Below are positions 39,640-48,420 of a stretch of 64,000 bases of DNA, in pieces. The notes under the pieces are model-generated. The model was not told the origin of the DNA. It worked only from the letters and a program-made list of their open reading frames with translations, and searched no databases. The number at the start of each line of letters is the position of its first letter. Position 1 is the first letter of the stretch. The translations under genes and the position numbers were made by a program. Source of the stretch: Micromonospora narathiwatensis (GTDB lineage: Bacteria; Actinomycetota; Actinomycetes; Mycobacteriales; Micromonosporaceae); assembly GCF_900089605.1 (NCBI RefSeq), contig NZ_LT594324.1:5580001-5644000 (forward strand), read 5' to 3'.

Positions 39640-40932
39640 ATGACCCCGCCAACCAGCTGCACCGACGCGCCCGCCGCCGACGGGAACACCCTGACCGCGG
39701 CGCCCGGCCCGGCCCCCACGGTGGCCGCGCCCGCGCGCCCGGTCACCCCGGCCACCGGCGGTGCGCTGGTGCTGGTCGGCATGCTGCTGGTCGCGCTCAA
39801 CCTGCGCGCGGCGGTGACCAGTCTGGGTGCCCTGCTCGACGAGATCCGCACCGGGCTGGGCCTCTCGGGCACCATGGCCGGTCTCGTCACCACCCTGCCC
39901 ACCATCGCCTTCGCCGGACTCGGCGCGCTCACCCCGGCGCTGGTCCGCCGCTGGCCGGCCGCCCGGGTGCTGGTGCTGGCGATGCTCGCCCTCGCCACCG
40001 GGCAGGTGCTCCGGGTGGTCACCGACTCGGCGACGGTCTTCGTGCTCACCAGCGCGCTCGCCCTGGCCGGCATCGCGATCGCGAACATCCTGCTGCCGAT
40101 GCTGGTCAAGCAGCACTTCCCGCACCGCACCGGGCTGGTAACCGGGGCGTACACGATGTCGCTGACCATCGGTACGACGGTGGCCGCGGCCTCGGCGGTG
40201 CCGGTGGCGCACGCCTTCGGCTCCTGGCGGGCCGGGCTCGGCGTGTGGGCCGGGCTGGCCGCCGTGGCCGTACTCCCCTGGGTGCCGCTGGCGCTGCGCG
40301 CCCAGGCGGCGCGGCGGACGGCGAGCCCGGCGGTCGCCGCGGCCCCGACCCGGGTACGGCCGGCGCGGACCCGGCTCGGCTGGGCCATGGCCGTCTACTT
40401 CGGGGCACAGTCGCTCAGCGGGTACGCGATCATGGGCTGGCTGGCCCAGCTCTTCCGGGACGCCGGGTACGCGCCCGAGGCCGCCGGGCTGCTGCTCGCC
40501 GGGGTGACCGCGCTCGGCGTGCCGGTGGCGCTGGCGATGCCAACCCTGGCCGGTCGGCTGCCGACGCTGCGCCCGCTGGTGCTCTCGCTGACCGCCTTCT
40601 CCGCCGCCTCGTACCTCGGTCTGGCGGTCGCGCCGCACGGCCTCGCGCCGCTCTGGGTGCTGCTGCTGGCCCTCGGCCAGGGCGCGTTCCCGCTGATCCT
40701 GACCACCATCGGGCTGCGGGCCCGGACCGCCGACGGCACCGTCGCGCTGTCGGCGTTCGCGCAGAGCACCGGGTATCTCATCGCGGCGCTCGGTCCGCTG
40801 CTGGTCGGCATCCTCTACGAGGTGACCGGGGGCTGGACGGCACCGATCGGCTTCCTGCTGGCGGCTCTCGGCATGCAGACGGCGGCGGGTCTGGTGATCG
40901 CCCGCCCCCGCTACATCGAGGACGAGCACTGA
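39640..40932 (+). CDS. MFS transporter of the CynX/NimT (cyanate permease-like) family
   Basis: A 430-residue membrane protein with 12 predicted helices. The CynX family marker lies in the first helices (VGMLLVALNLRAAVTSLGALLDEIRTGLGLSGTMAGLVTTLPTIAFAGLGAL). In that family TM1 carries N-L-R, which is present. The second half has RTRLGWAMAVYFGAQSLSGYAIMGWLAQLFRDAG. These transporters carry cyanate, nitroimidazoles or similar small anions; the substrate is unknown. The first 40 residues form a Pro/Ala-rich cytoplasmic tail. ATG 39640 follows TTGGAGG. Divergent from the GntR gene. Confidence 0.92.
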   Translation: MTPPTSCTDAPAADGNTLTAAPGPAPTVAAPARPVTPATGGALVLVGMLLVALNLRAAVTSLGALLDEIRTGLGLSGTMAGLVTTLPTIAFAGLGALTPALVRRWPAARVLVLAMLALATGQVLRVVTDSATVFVLTSALALAGIAIANILLPMLVKQHFPHRTGLVTGAYTMSLTIGTTVAAASAVPVAHAFGSWRAGLGVWAGLAAVAVLPWVPLALRAQAARRTASPAVAAAPTRVRPARTRLGWAMAVYFGAQSLSGYAIMGWLAQLFRDAGYAPEAAGLLLAGVTALGVPVALAMPTLAGRLPTLRPLVLSLTAFSAASYLGLAVAPHGLAPLWVLLLALGQGAFPLILTTIGLRARTADGTVALSAFAQSTGYLIAALGPLLVGILYEVTGGWTAPIGFLLAALGMQTAAGLVIARPRYIEDEH

Positions 40933-40942
40933 CGGACGACGG

Positions 40943-41299
40943 TCAGGACGAGGCCGGAGTCGGGTCGCCCGCGACCGCCTGCTCGACCGTCGGGTAGGTG
41001 TGCAGCACCTCGACGAGGCCGCTGACCTCCAGGATGCGGAGCACACCGCGTTGCGGGGCGGCCAGCCGGACCACGCCGCCGGCATCGTCGCAGCTGTTCT
41101 TGGCGCGGACGAACACCGACAGCCCGGTCGAGTCGCAGAACGACAGCTCCGCCAGGTCGAAGACGAGGCGGTTGCGCCCCTTGTCCAGCAGGTCCGTGAT
41201 CTGGTCCTGAAGCTGCGGTGCCGTGGCCATGTCCAACTCGCCCGCGACCGACACGACGACGACGTCGCCGCGCTGTTCCGTGTGCACCGTAAGGGACAT
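40943..41299 (-). CDS. STAS-domain anti-sigma factor antagonist
   Basis: A 118-residue STAS protein of the SpoIIAA/RsbV type. Strand-helix pattern: SLTVHTEQRGDVVVVSVAGELDMATAPQLQDQI, then VFDLAELSFCDSTGLSVFVRAKN, where the Ser in DSTGLS (about 61) is the site phosphorylated by anti-sigma kinases. It releases sigma factors when unphosphorylated. ATG 41299 has GGGAGGT 8 nt upstream. Divergent from the stressosome operon, so it is a likely downstream target or output of the PP2C phosphatases coded there. Confidence 0.93.
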   Translation of the reverse strand: MSLTVHTEQRGDVVVVSVAGELDMATAPQLQDQITDLLDKGRNRLVFDLAELSFCDSTGLSVFVRAKNSCDDAGGVVRLAAPQRGVLRILEVSGLVEVLHTYPTVEQAVAGDPTPASS

Positions 41300-41459
41300 T
41301 CGCCGACCTCCCGTGTTCGGTGGAACGGTATCCCACAACGCGGGTGATACGCAGAACGAGAGCCGCCGCGGTGCCGCCGATCATTTTCTTGCCCTCTGAC
41401 AAGGAGTGTGGCCCGCTCCGGTGATAGAGTCCGCCCGGCCGAGGTTCAGGGAGGTCACC

Positions 41460-42320
41460 ATGGCGCTGGGCGTCGAACAGAGCGGTCGGCTCGCCCGACT
41501 GCTGACCGAGCAGGCCGACCGGCTGACCGAGCGCTGGACGGAACTCGTCACCGCCTCGCTGCGCGGCCGGCTCAGCCGGGCCGAACTGGCCGGGCAGGTT
41601 CGGGAGCTGCACCGCAGCATCGTCGACGCCGGGGAGAACGGGCTCACCGAGCTGGCCGACGAGCACGGTGGCGAGCTGCGCGCGGTGCTGGCCGAGCTGT
41701 CCGCGGGGCGGGCCCGGCAGGGCTTCAGCGCCACCGAGACCGCGATCAGCGTCTACGCGCTGAAGGACGCCCTGCTGGAGCTGATGGAGGAGAGCCAGGG
41801 CACCGAGACCCTCCGCGACTTCGTGGCCTTCTCCGCCCTGATCGACCAGATGGGGCTGTTCACCTTCGAGAGCTACGTCCGTGCCCGGGAGAGCCTCATC
41901 GCCGACCAGGCGGAGCAGCTTCTCGAGCTGTCCACCCCGGTGGTGAAGCTCTGGGAGGGCGTGGTCGCCGTCCCGCTGGTCGGCACGCTCGACTCGGCCC
42001 GCGCCCAGGTGGTGATGGAACGGCTGCTCCAGGCCCTGGTCGACACCGGCTCGCCGTACGCGATCATCGACATCACCGGTGTGCCGGCGGTGGACACCCA
42101 GGTCGCCCAGCACATCCTCAAGACCGTGGTGGCCGCCCGGCTGATGGGCGCGGACTGCATCATCTCCGGCATCCGGCCGCAGATCGCCCAGACCATCGTC
42201 GCGCTCGGCATCGAGTTCGGCGACATCGCCACCAAGGCGAGCCTGGCCGACGCGCTGCGCCACGTGCTGCGGCTGTCCGGCGTCGAGACCGCCACCCGCC
42301 GCCCGCGCCGGGAGTCCTGA
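41460..42320 (+). CDS. rsbR: RsbR-like stressosome protein
   Basis: A 286-residue protein with an N-terminal four-helix sensor region (about 1-165) followed by a STAS domain (about 168-280: LSTPVVKLWEGVVAVPLVGTLDSARAQVVMERLLQALV, then YAIIDITGVPAVDTQVAQHILKTVVAARLMGADCIISGIRPQIAQTIVALGIEF). In RsbR the residues corresponding to D-T in VDTQVAQH are phosphorylated (Thr) by RsbT. It forms the outer sensory shell of the stressosome. ATG 41460 has AGGGAGG upstream. Its stop overlaps the next start as TGATG. Confidence 0.94.
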   Translation: MALGVEQSGRLARLLTEQADRLTERWTELVTASLRGRLSRAELAGQVRELHRSIVDAGENGLTELADEHGGELRAVLAELSAGRARQGFSATETAISVYALKDALLELMEESQGTETLRDFVAFSALIDQMGLFTFESYVRARESLIADQAEQLLELSTPVVKLWEGVVAVPLVGTLDSARAQVVMERLLQALVDTGSPYAIIDITGVPAVDTQVAQHILKTVVAARLMGADCIISGIRPQIAQTIVALGIEFGDIATKASLADALRHVLRLSGVETATRRPRRES

Positions 42321-42730
42321 TGGAACGGGTGCCGATCCTCAAGATCGGTGACATCCTGCTGGTCTCCATCCAGGTCGACATGTCCGACCAGACGGCGATG
42401 CAGCTCCAGGAGGACCTCGCCGAGCGGATCGTCGCCACCGGCTGCCACGGCGTGATCATCGACATCACGGCGCTGGACATCGTCGACTCGTTCGTCGGCC
42501 GGATGCTCTCCACCATCGCGTCCATCTCCAAGGTGCTGGACGCCGAGACCGTGGTGGTCGGGATGCGTCCCGCCGTCGCCATCACCCTGGTCGAACTGGG
42601 GCTGTCGCTCAGCGGCATCCGCACCGCGTTGAACGTGGAGCGCGGCATGGAGCTGATCGCGGCGGCCCGCGCCGACGAGTGGGACGAGGCCGACGGCGAC
42701 GAGGACGCCGAGACGACGGCCACGGCATGA
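42320..42730 (+). CDS. rsbS: RsbS stressosome scaffold protein
   Basis: A 136-residue STAS protein: VPILKIGDILLVSIQVDMSDQTAMQLQEDLAERI, then GVIIDITALDIVDSFVGRMLSTIASISKVLDAETVVVGMRPAVAITLVELGLSLSGIRTALNVERGMELI. The Ser in VDSFVGR (about 58) is the RsbT phosphorylation site. It forms the stressosome core with RsbR and holds RsbT until phosphorylated. ATG 42320 overlaps rsbR by one base; its stop overlaps rsbT as ATGA. An acidic tail of about 20 residues is unusual. Confidence 0.96.
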   Translation: MERVPILKIGDILLVSIQVDMSDQTAMQLQEDLAERIVATGCHGVIIDITALDIVDSFVGRMLSTIASISKVLDAETVVVGMRPAVAITLVELGLSLSGIRTALNVERGMELIAAARADEWDEADGDEDAETTATA

Positions 42731-43146
42731 CCGCCGGCGTCGACCTGGGTGTGCCGGCGACCCAGGCGATCCGTAGCGACGAGGACGTGGTCCGGGTCCG
42801 GCAGCTCGTGCGTACCACCGCGGTAGCGGTCAGGCTCTCGCTGGTCGACCAGACCAAACTGGTCACCGCCGCCAGCGAGCTGGCCCGCAACACACTGATC
42901 TACGGCGGCGGGGGCACCGCCGAGGTGACCACGGTCGACGACGGCCGTCGACGCGGCGTACGCGTCGTCTTCGCCGACGACGGGCCGGGCATCCCCGACC
43001 TCGACCTCGCGTTCACCGACGGCTACACCACCGGCAGCGGGCTCGGCCTGGGGCTCAGCGGCGCCCGCCGGCTGGTCGACGACTTCGACATCCGGACCGC
43101 CGCGGGCGAGGGCACCCGGATCACCGTCACCAAGTGGTCCCGATGA
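42727..43146 (+). CDS. rsbT: RsbT stressosome kinase
   Basis: A 139-residue GHKL-type serine/threonine kinase that phosphorylates RsbS and RsbR. The ATP-binding signature is present: ASELARNTLIYGGGGTAEV (N box), VVFADDGPGIPDLDLAF (G1) and GLGLGLSGARRLVDDFDI (G2), ending in GEGTRITVTKW. After release from the stressosome RsbT usually activates a PP2C phosphatase; here a PP2C fusion is the next gene. ATG 42727 and the following ATG 43143 are both 4-nt overlaps. Confidence 0.96.
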   Translation: MTAGVDLGVPATQAIRSDEDVVRVRQLVRTTAVAVRLSLVDQTKLVTAASELARNTLIYGGGGTAEVTTVDDGRRRGVRVVFADDGPGIPDLDLAFTDGYTTGSGLGLGLSGARRLVDDFDIRTAAGEGTRITVTKWSR

Positions 43147-44156
43147 CCGCGGACGTGGTCTCCGACCACGGCCTCTGGTTCCGGGTGGAGAACGGCGGCA
43201 CGACCAGCGGCGTACGCCGGGCGGCGGAGCGCCTCGGCCGGCAGCTGGAGCTCAGCGAGCGACGGATCGCCGACCTGGCCATCGTCACCGCCGAACTCGC
43301 CAGCAACCTGGCCAAGCACGCCCACGAGGGGACACTGCTGCTCCGGCCGGTACGCCGGGGCGGCCGGGCCGGAGTGGAAGCGGTGGCCGTCGACGCCGGC
43401 CCGGGCATGCCGGACCTCGCCCTCTCCTCGGTGGACGGGCACTCCACCACCGGCACGCTGGGGATCGGCCTCGGCGCGATCGTCCGGCAGGCGAGCTGGT
43501 TCGACGGATACTCGCTGCCCGGACGGGGCACCGTGCTGGCCGTACAGGTCTGGGACGGGCCGCCGCCGGAGCCGGACTGGGCCGCCGGGCTGACCCGGCC
43601 GATCACCGGCGAGCAGGTCAGCGGCGACGGGTACGCCGTCCGGGTCGTCGACGGCCGGCGGCAGGTGCTGGTCTGTGACGGCCTCGGGCACGGGCCGCTG
43701 GCCGCGATCGCCACCGAGGCGGCGGTCACCGCGTTCCGGGCCGCCCCGGCCGGGCCGCCGGCCACCGTGGTCCAGCACCTGCACCGCGCCATCTCGCACA
43801 CCCGCGGCGCCGCGCTGGCCGTGGCCGAGCCGGACCCCGCGTCAGGCTTGCTCCGGTACGCCGGACTGGGCAACATCGCAGCCATGATCGTGGTGGCGGG
43901 CGAACGGCGGCGGGGCCTGGTCTCGCTGCCCGGCATCGCCGGTCACCAGCGTCCCGGGGTGCGGGAGTACGACTACCCCTTCCCGCCCGGGGCGACGCTG
44001 GTCATGCACAGCGACGGCGTGGTCGACCGCTGGGACCTGGCCGACCATCCCGGCCTCGCCCGGCGTTCGCCGCTGGTGGCCGCCGCGGTGCTGCTCGGCG
44101 AGGCCGGCATCCGCCGCGACGACGCCTGCGTCCTGGTCGCCCGGGCGCTGCCGTGA
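43143..44156 (+). CDS. GHKL ATPase-PP2C (RsbX-like) fusion protein
   Basis: A 337-residue two-domain protein. Residues about 1-135 are a second RsbT-like ATPase (ERRIADLAIVTAELASNLAKHAHEGTLLLRP, then VDAGPGMPDLALSSVDGHSTTGTLGIGLGAIVRQ) and residues about 150-335 are an RsbX/SpoIIE-type PP2C (YAVRVVDGRRQVLVCDGLGHGPLAAIATEAAVTAF ... MIVVAGERRRGLVSLPGIAGHQ ... ATLVMHSDGVVDRW). It could phosphorylate one STAS partner and dephosphorylate another, for example resetting the stressosome. Coupled at both ends by ATGA/GTGA. Confidence 0.92.
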   Translation: MTADVVSDHGLWFRVENGGTTSGVRRAAERLGRQLELSERRIADLAIVTAELASNLAKHAHEGTLLLRPVRRGGRAGVEAVAVDAGPGMPDLALSSVDGHSTTGTLGIGLGAIVRQASWFDGYSLPGRGTVLAVQVWDGPPPEPDWAAGLTRPITGEQVSGDGYAVRVVDGRRQVLVCDGLGHGPLAAIATEAAVTAFRAAPAGPPATVVQHLHRAISHTRGAALAVAEPDPASGLLRYAGLGNIAAMIVVAGERRRGLVSLPGIAGHQRPGVREYDYPFPPGATLVMHSDGVVDRWDLADHPGLARRSPLVAAAVLLGEAGIRRDDACVLVARALP

Positions 44157-45517
44157 CCGGGCCCACCGCGCCGGACCCCCTGCTCCAGCTCGCGCTGCGG
44201 GTGGAGCAGGACATCTTCCTGGTCCGGCAGCGCGGCCGGGAGGTCGCCGCCGCCGTCGGGCTGGAGCACCAGGACCAGGTACGCCTCGCCACCGCGCTCA
44301 GCGAGGTGGCCCGGGACCTGTTGCACACGGTCGACGGCGCGGACGTCACCTTCGCGGTCGACGTCGACGCCGCCACCGGCCGACCGGTGCTCCGGGTCGA
44401 CCTGGCTCCGGCCCGTCCGTTGCCCGACGGCCGGTACGAACCTCAGTCCGGCGCGGTGGCCCGTCTGGTGGATGTGCTGGCCGTGGTGGCGGACGAGGGG
44501 GATACCGTCGTGAGGATGTCCCGACGTGTCCCGGCCCATGCGCCGGCGTTGCCGCCGGAGCGCCTCGCCCAACTCCGTGACGAGCTGGCCAGCAGTGCCC
44601 CGGGCACCGCCCTCGACGAGCTGGCCGCGCAGAACACGCAGCTCATCGCCGCCCTCGACGAGGTACGCAGCCACCGCGACGAGCTGGAGGTGCTCAACGC
44701 CGAACTCCAGGAGACCAACCGGGGCGTGATGGCGCTCTACAACCAGCTCACCGAGGAACTGGAGGCGACCAACCGGGGGGTGGTGGCCCTCTACGCCGAG
44801 CTGGACGAGAAGTCCGCCCAGCTCCGTGCGGCCAGCGAGTCGAAGAGCCGGTTCCTGGCCAACGTGAGTCACGAGCTGCGCGCCCCGGTCACCGCGATCA
44901 TCGGGCTGGCCCGGCTGCTCGCCGACCCCGCCTCCGATCCGCTCACCGCCGAGCAGGCCCGGCAGGTCGGGCTGATCCGTTCCTCGGCCGGCGATCTGCT
45001 CTCCCTGGTCAACGAACTGCTCGACCTGGCCAAGGCCGAGTCGGGCCGGATCGAGCCGAACTGGGCGGAGGTGGACCTGCGGGCGGTCTTCGGGCAGCTC
45101 CGGGGCACGCTGCGGGCGCTGGCCACCCGGCCCGAGGTCGAGCTGGTGGTGGCGGAGCCGCCCGCCCCGGCCACCCTCCGCTCCGACGAGGTGCTGCTCG
45201 CCCAGGTGCTGCGCAACCTGCTGCACAACGGGCTCAAGTTCACCGAGCGGGGCGAGGTCCGGCTGCGGGCGGAACGGCGGGACGACTCGTGGCGGCTGTC
45301 GGTCTCCGACACCGGCGTCGGCATCCCGCCCGAGCTGCACGAGCGGGTGTTCGAGGAGTTCTACCAGGTGCCCGGGGCGACCCGGGTGGTCGGCACCGGC
45401 CTCGGCCTGCCGTACGCGCGCCGGCTGGTGAAGCTGCTCGGCGGGTCGCTGGAGCTGTCCAGCGAGCCCGGTCGGGGCAGCACCTTCACGGTGACCCTTC
45501 CCGAGGGCGGAGCGTGA
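44153..45517 (+). CDS. Soluble sensor histidine kinase with RsbT-like N-terminal domain
   Basis: A 454-residue cytoplasmic kinase. The N-terminal 125 residues resemble another GHKL/anti-sigma ATPase (LALRVEQDIFLVRQRGREVAAAVGLEHQDQVRLATALSEVARDLL) that lacks a clear G1 box, so it may be a sensing or docking domain. A coiled coil (about 155-225: LAAQNTQLIAALDEVRSHRDELEVLNAELQETN, EELEATNRG, ALYAELDEKS) leads to HisKA (FLANVSHELRAPVTAIIG, His about 241) and HATPase (NLLHNGLKFTERG, DTGVGIPPE, GTGLGLPYARRL). No transmembrane part. Starts at GTG 44153; its partner receiver gene follows by GTGA overlap. Confidence 0.92.
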   Translation: MTGPTAPDPLLQLALRVEQDIFLVRQRGREVAAAVGLEHQDQVRLATALSEVARDLLHTVDGADVTFAVDVDAATGRPVLRVDLAPARPLPDGRYEPQSGAVARLVDVLAVVADEGDTVVRMSRRVPAHAPALPPERLAQLRDELASSAPGTALDELAAQNTQLIAALDEVRSHRDELEVLNAELQETNRGVMALYNQLTEELEATNRGVVALYAELDEKSAQLRAASESKSRFLANVSHELRAPVTAIIGLARLLADPASDPLTAEQARQVGLIRSSAGDLLSLVNELLDLAKAESGRIEPNWAEVDLRAVFGQLRGTLRALATRPEVELVVAEPPAPATLRSDEVLLAQVLRNLLHNGLKFTERGEVRLRAERRDDSWRLSVSDTGVGIPPELHERVFEEFYQVPGATRVVGTGLGLPYARRLVKLLGGSLELSSEPGRGSTFTVTLPEGGA

Positions 45518-47058
45518 CGGTGGACGGCGGCGCGGCGACCGTACTGGTGGTCGACGACAGTCGTACCAAGCGGTATCTGCTGGTGAGCTGGCTGAACCGG
45601 GCCGGGTTCACGACCATCGAGGCGGAGAACGGCACCGAGGCGCTGGACCGGATGGCGGCCGGCCGGATCGACCTGGTGGTGCTCGACGTACGGCTGCCCG
45701 ACATGAGCGGCTTCGAGGTCTGCGAGCGGATCAAGTCGGCGTACCCGGCCACTCCGGTGGTGCACGTCTCGGCGCACGCGGTGGACACGGTGGACCGGAC
45801 CCAGGGGCTGACCCGGGGCGCGGACGCGTACCTGGCCGAGCCGATCGAGCCGGAGGAACTGGTCGCCACCGCCCACGCGGTGCTCCGCTACTACCAGGCC
45901 CGGCGCCGGGCCGAGCAGCTCGCCGAGCGGTTGGCCGCGCTGGCCGACGCCACCGTGCAGATGCACGCCGCGCCGAACTTCGGCCGGCTGTTGGAGGCGG
46001 CGGCGGCCGGCGCGGCGCGGATCTTCAAGAGCCCGGCGGCGGTGGTCGCGGAGACCTTCGACGGACACTGCCTGGCCGGGGTCGCCGCCGGGCCGGACGC
46101 GTCGCCGACGGTGGTGCCCTGGTCGGTCGACGACACGGGAGTGCCGATCGGCACCACGGTCCGGGTGGACGAACCGGGCAACTGGGATCTGGTCGGCTGG
46201 CCGGACGGGGACACCGTCACCGTGGCCGCCGCCCGGCTGCGCGAGGACCGGCCGCCGCTCTACGTGGCGGTGCCCACCGCCACCCAGACCGTGCGGACGC
46301 CGGTGCTGGTGCAGCTCGCCCAGGCCATCGCCTCGGCGGTGGAGGCCCAACGATCCTTCGACGAGGAGCACCGCATCGCGGTGACCCTCCAGCGCAGCCT
46401 GCTGCCCCGCCGGCTGCCCGAGGTCGCCGGCCTCGACCTGGCCGTCCGGTACGAGCCGGCGAGCGCCCGGACCGAGGTGGGTGGCGACTTCTACGAGCTG
46501 GTGATGCTCGACGGCCACCTGCTGATGGCGATCGGCGACGTGGCCGGGCACTCGCTGCACGCCGCCACCGTGATGGCCGAGCTGCGGCACGCGGTGCGGG
46601 CGTACGCGGTCGAGGGGCACCCGCCGGGGGTGATCCTGGACCGGGTCAACGAACTGATGCGTACCCTGCTGCCGAACGAGCTGGCCACGATCTGTGTGCT
46701 GCTGCTCGACCCGGGCAGCGGGCTGGTCCGGCTGGCCAGCGCGGGGCACCTGCCGGCGCTGCTCAGCGAGGCGGGACGGGTGCGGTACGTGCAGCAGATC
46801 GCTCCGCTGCTCGGGGTCCGCGCGCCCCGCCCGCCGGACCTGGAGTTCGTGCTGCCGGCCGGGGCGACGCTGGTTCTCTACACCGACGGCCTGATCGAGC
46901 GCCGGGACGCCACCATCGACGAGGGGATGGCGGCGTTGGGCGCGGTCGCCGTGCGGGTGGATGACGACCTCGACCGGTTCTGCCAGCGGCTGCTGGACGA
47001 GCTGGCGCCGCCGGAGATCAACGACGACGTCGCGGTGGTCGCCGTCCGGCGCCGCTGA
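45514..47058 (+). CDS. Receiver-GAF-like-PP2C (SpoIIE) response regulator
   Basis: A 514-residue protein. Receiver domain 8-125 (TVLVVDDSRTKRYLL; phospho-Asp in LVVLDVRLPDMSG, about 57; VSAHAVD; LAEPIEPEE), a middle GAF-like sensor region (about 150-285) and a C-terminal RsbU/SpoIIE PP2C domain (about 300-510: EHRIAVTLQRSLLPRRLPEVAGLDLAVRYEPASARTEVGGDFYELVML ... ATICVLLLDPGSGLVRLASAGHLPALL ... LVLYTDGLIERR). Phosphorylation by the adjacent kinase would turn on dephosphorylation of a STAS antagonist, such as the divergent 40943 protein. GTG 45514. Confidence 0.93.
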   Translation: MTVDGGAATVLVVDDSRTKRYLLVSWLNRAGFTTIEAENGTEALDRMAAGRIDLVVLDVRLPDMSGFEVCERIKSAYPATPVVHVSAHAVDTVDRTQGLTRGADAYLAEPIEPEELVATAHAVLRYYQARRRAEQLAERLAALADATVQMHAAPNFGRLLEAAAAGAARIFKSPAAVVAETFDGHCLAGVAAGPDASPTVVPWSVDDTGVPIGTTVRVDEPGNWDLVGWPDGDTVTVAAARLREDRPPLYVAVPTATQTVRTPVLVQLAQAIASAVEAQRSFDEEHRIAVTLQRSLLPRRLPEVAGLDLAVRYEPASARTEVGGDFYELVMLDGHLLMAIGDVAGHSLHAATVMAELRHAVRAYAVEGHPPGVILDRVNELMRTLLPNELATICVLLLDPGSGLVRLASAGHLPALLSEAGRVRYVQQIAPLLGVRAPRPPDLEFVLPAGATLVLYTDGLIERRDATIDEGMAALGAVAVRVDDDLDRFCQRLLDELAPPEINDDVAVVAVRRR

Positions 47059-47066
47059 CCCGGCCG

Positions 47067-47780
47067 TCACCCGCCGTCCCGGTTGGCCAGCGAGCGGGCG
47101 TACGCGGCGGGGGAGACCCCGGCGACCGCGGTGAACGCGCGGACCAGGTGCGCCTGGTCCGCGTACCCGAGGTCGGCGGCGACCCGCGACCAGTCCACCG
47201 GCCCGGCGGCGGCCTGCTCGATGGCCTCCTGGAGCCGGTATCGCTGGATCACCCACTTGGGGCCGACCCCGACGTGGTCCAGGAAGAGCCGCTGGAGCCG
47301 CCGGGTCGAGACGGCGTGCCGCCGGGCGAAGTCGTCGACCCGCAGGATGCTCCGGTCGGCGCGGATCTCCTCGACCAGCGCGGTGGCCTCGGCGGCGAGC
47401 GGGTCCGGCACCGGCCCCCAAGCGGTGAGCAGGTCGTCCAACCGGCGGCACCGGTTGTCGTCGCTACCCGGGCAGACCGGCCCGACGGCGAACGGGTCGG
47501 CGGTTGCCGCGCCGGCGGGCGGTGGCCCGGCGGCCAGGGAACGGCGCTGCCCGGTCAGTTCGGCCACCGGCCGGCGCCAGAACGGGCGGAAGCCACCCGG
47601 GCGGAACTGCACCCCGGTGGCCCGGCCGACGCCGTGCAGCAGCGCCCAGTCGACCAGCCAGTGGTGCTCGACGTACGGGCGCAGCGCCGGGGCGGGCAGC
47701 CGACGGCGGAAGCGGACCTGCCGCCGCAGCCGGCCGGGGTCGAGGATGCCCCGGCTGTCCCGCCGCGGTTCGTGTCGCAT
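47067..47780 (-). CDS. AraC-family transcriptional regulator
   Basis: A 237-residue activator. The first 130 residues form a sensor domain of the type seen in DUF6597-containing AraC proteins (PALRPYVEHHWLVDWAL...GVQFRPGGFRPFW...). The last 95 residues are two AraC helix-turn-helix motifs (RVDDFARRHAVSTRRLQRLFLDHVGVGPKWVIQRYRLQEAI...VAADLGYADQAHLVRAFTAVAGVSPAAYARS). ATG 47780 lies at the end of a short A-rich stretch. Divergent from the DinB gene with 31 bp between, so the pair is probably co-regulated. Confidence 0.93.
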   Translation of the reverse strand: MRHEPRRDSRGILDPGRLRRQVRFRRRLPAPALRPYVEHHWLVDWALLHGVGRATGVQFRPGGFRPFWRRPVAELTGQRRSLAAGPPPAGAATADPFAVGPVCPGSDDNRCRRLDDLLTAWGPVPDPLAAEATALVEEIRADRSILRVDDFARRHAVSTRRLQRLFLDHVGVGPKWVIQRYRLQEAIEQAAAGPVDWSRVAADLGYADQAHLVRAFTAVAGVSPAAYARSLANRDGG

Positions 47781-47811
47781 TTTTTCAAGACCACCCTCAT
47801 ACGCTGGCCGT

Positions 47812-48381
47812 ATGACCACGAAGACTAGTGAGCTGCTGGCCGTCGCCGCGCCCCGAACGGTGGCGGTGGTCCGGGGCATCTCCGACGACCAGCTCGACCT
47901 GCCCACCCCGTGCCCCGAGTACACGGTGCGCGGCCTGCTCAACCATCTTTTCGACGTGGTGGTCAACTTCCAGGAGTTGGCCCGCCGGGGAGAGGTCGAC
48001 TGGTCGGGCAAGACCGACCACGTGACCGAGGGCTGGCGGGACCGGTTCGCGGCGGAGACCGTACGCCTGATCGAGGCGTGGTCGGATCCGGCGGCCCTGG
48101 CGGGCGTCTCGCCCGGCATGGGGCTGCCGCAGGAGACGGTCGGCGACATGGCCCTGGCCGACCTCACCGTGCACGGCTGGGACCTGGCCCGGGCCACCGG
48201 GCAGCCCGGCGTGCAGGCCGAGCCGGCGGTGCTGGCGGCGCTGCACGGATTCATGGACCGGATGGGGGAGACCGGCCAGCGGATGGGTGCCTTCGGTGAA
48301 CCGGTGCCCATCGCGCCGGACGCCGCCGAGCTGGACCGTCTCCTCGGCCGGACCGGCCGGGATCCGGCCTGGACGCCCTGA
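47812..48381 (+). CDS. DinB/mycothiol-dependent isomerase-like (TIGR03086) protein
   Basis: A 189-residue four-helix protein of the TIGR03086 family. It has the metal-site pattern: His in GLLNHLFDVV (about 45), then the helix EGWRDRFAAETVRLI and His in LADLTVHGWDLARATG (about 125). Related proteins are mycothiol-dependent enzymes such as maleylpyruvate isomerase; the exact substrate is not visible. ATG 47812. A hairpin at 48387-48417 ends the transcript. Pairs divergently with the AraC gene. Confidence 0.93.
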   Translation: MTTKTSELLAVAAPRTVAVVRGISDDQLDLPTPCPEYTVRGLLNHLFDVVVNFQELARRGEVDWSGKTDHVTEGWRDRFAAETVRLIEAWSDPAALAGVSPGMGLPQETVGDMALADLTVHGWDLARATGQPGVQAEPAVLAALHGFMDRMGETGQRMGAFGEPVPIAPDAAELDRLLGRTGRDPAWTP

Positions 48382-48386
48382 CACCT

Positions 48387-48417
48387 CGGCCCGCGTGGCG
48401 CCACGCCGCGCGGGCCG
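48387..48417. terminator. Hairpin terminator after the DinB gene
   Basis: CGGCCCGCG (48387-48395) and CGCGGGCCG (48409-48417) pair perfectly; the loop can add a short inner stem. It directly precedes the TTGACA promoter of the next operon, isolating the two transcripts. Confidence 0.7.
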
Positions 48418-48420
48418 CTC

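Noticed and set aside
41300..41459. Stress-sigma promoter for the stressosome operon
   Set aside because: Looked for GTTT/GGGTAT-type and sigma-70-type pairs; only poorly spaced fragments (e.g. CTGACA with TAGAGT) were found, so no promoter is claimed.
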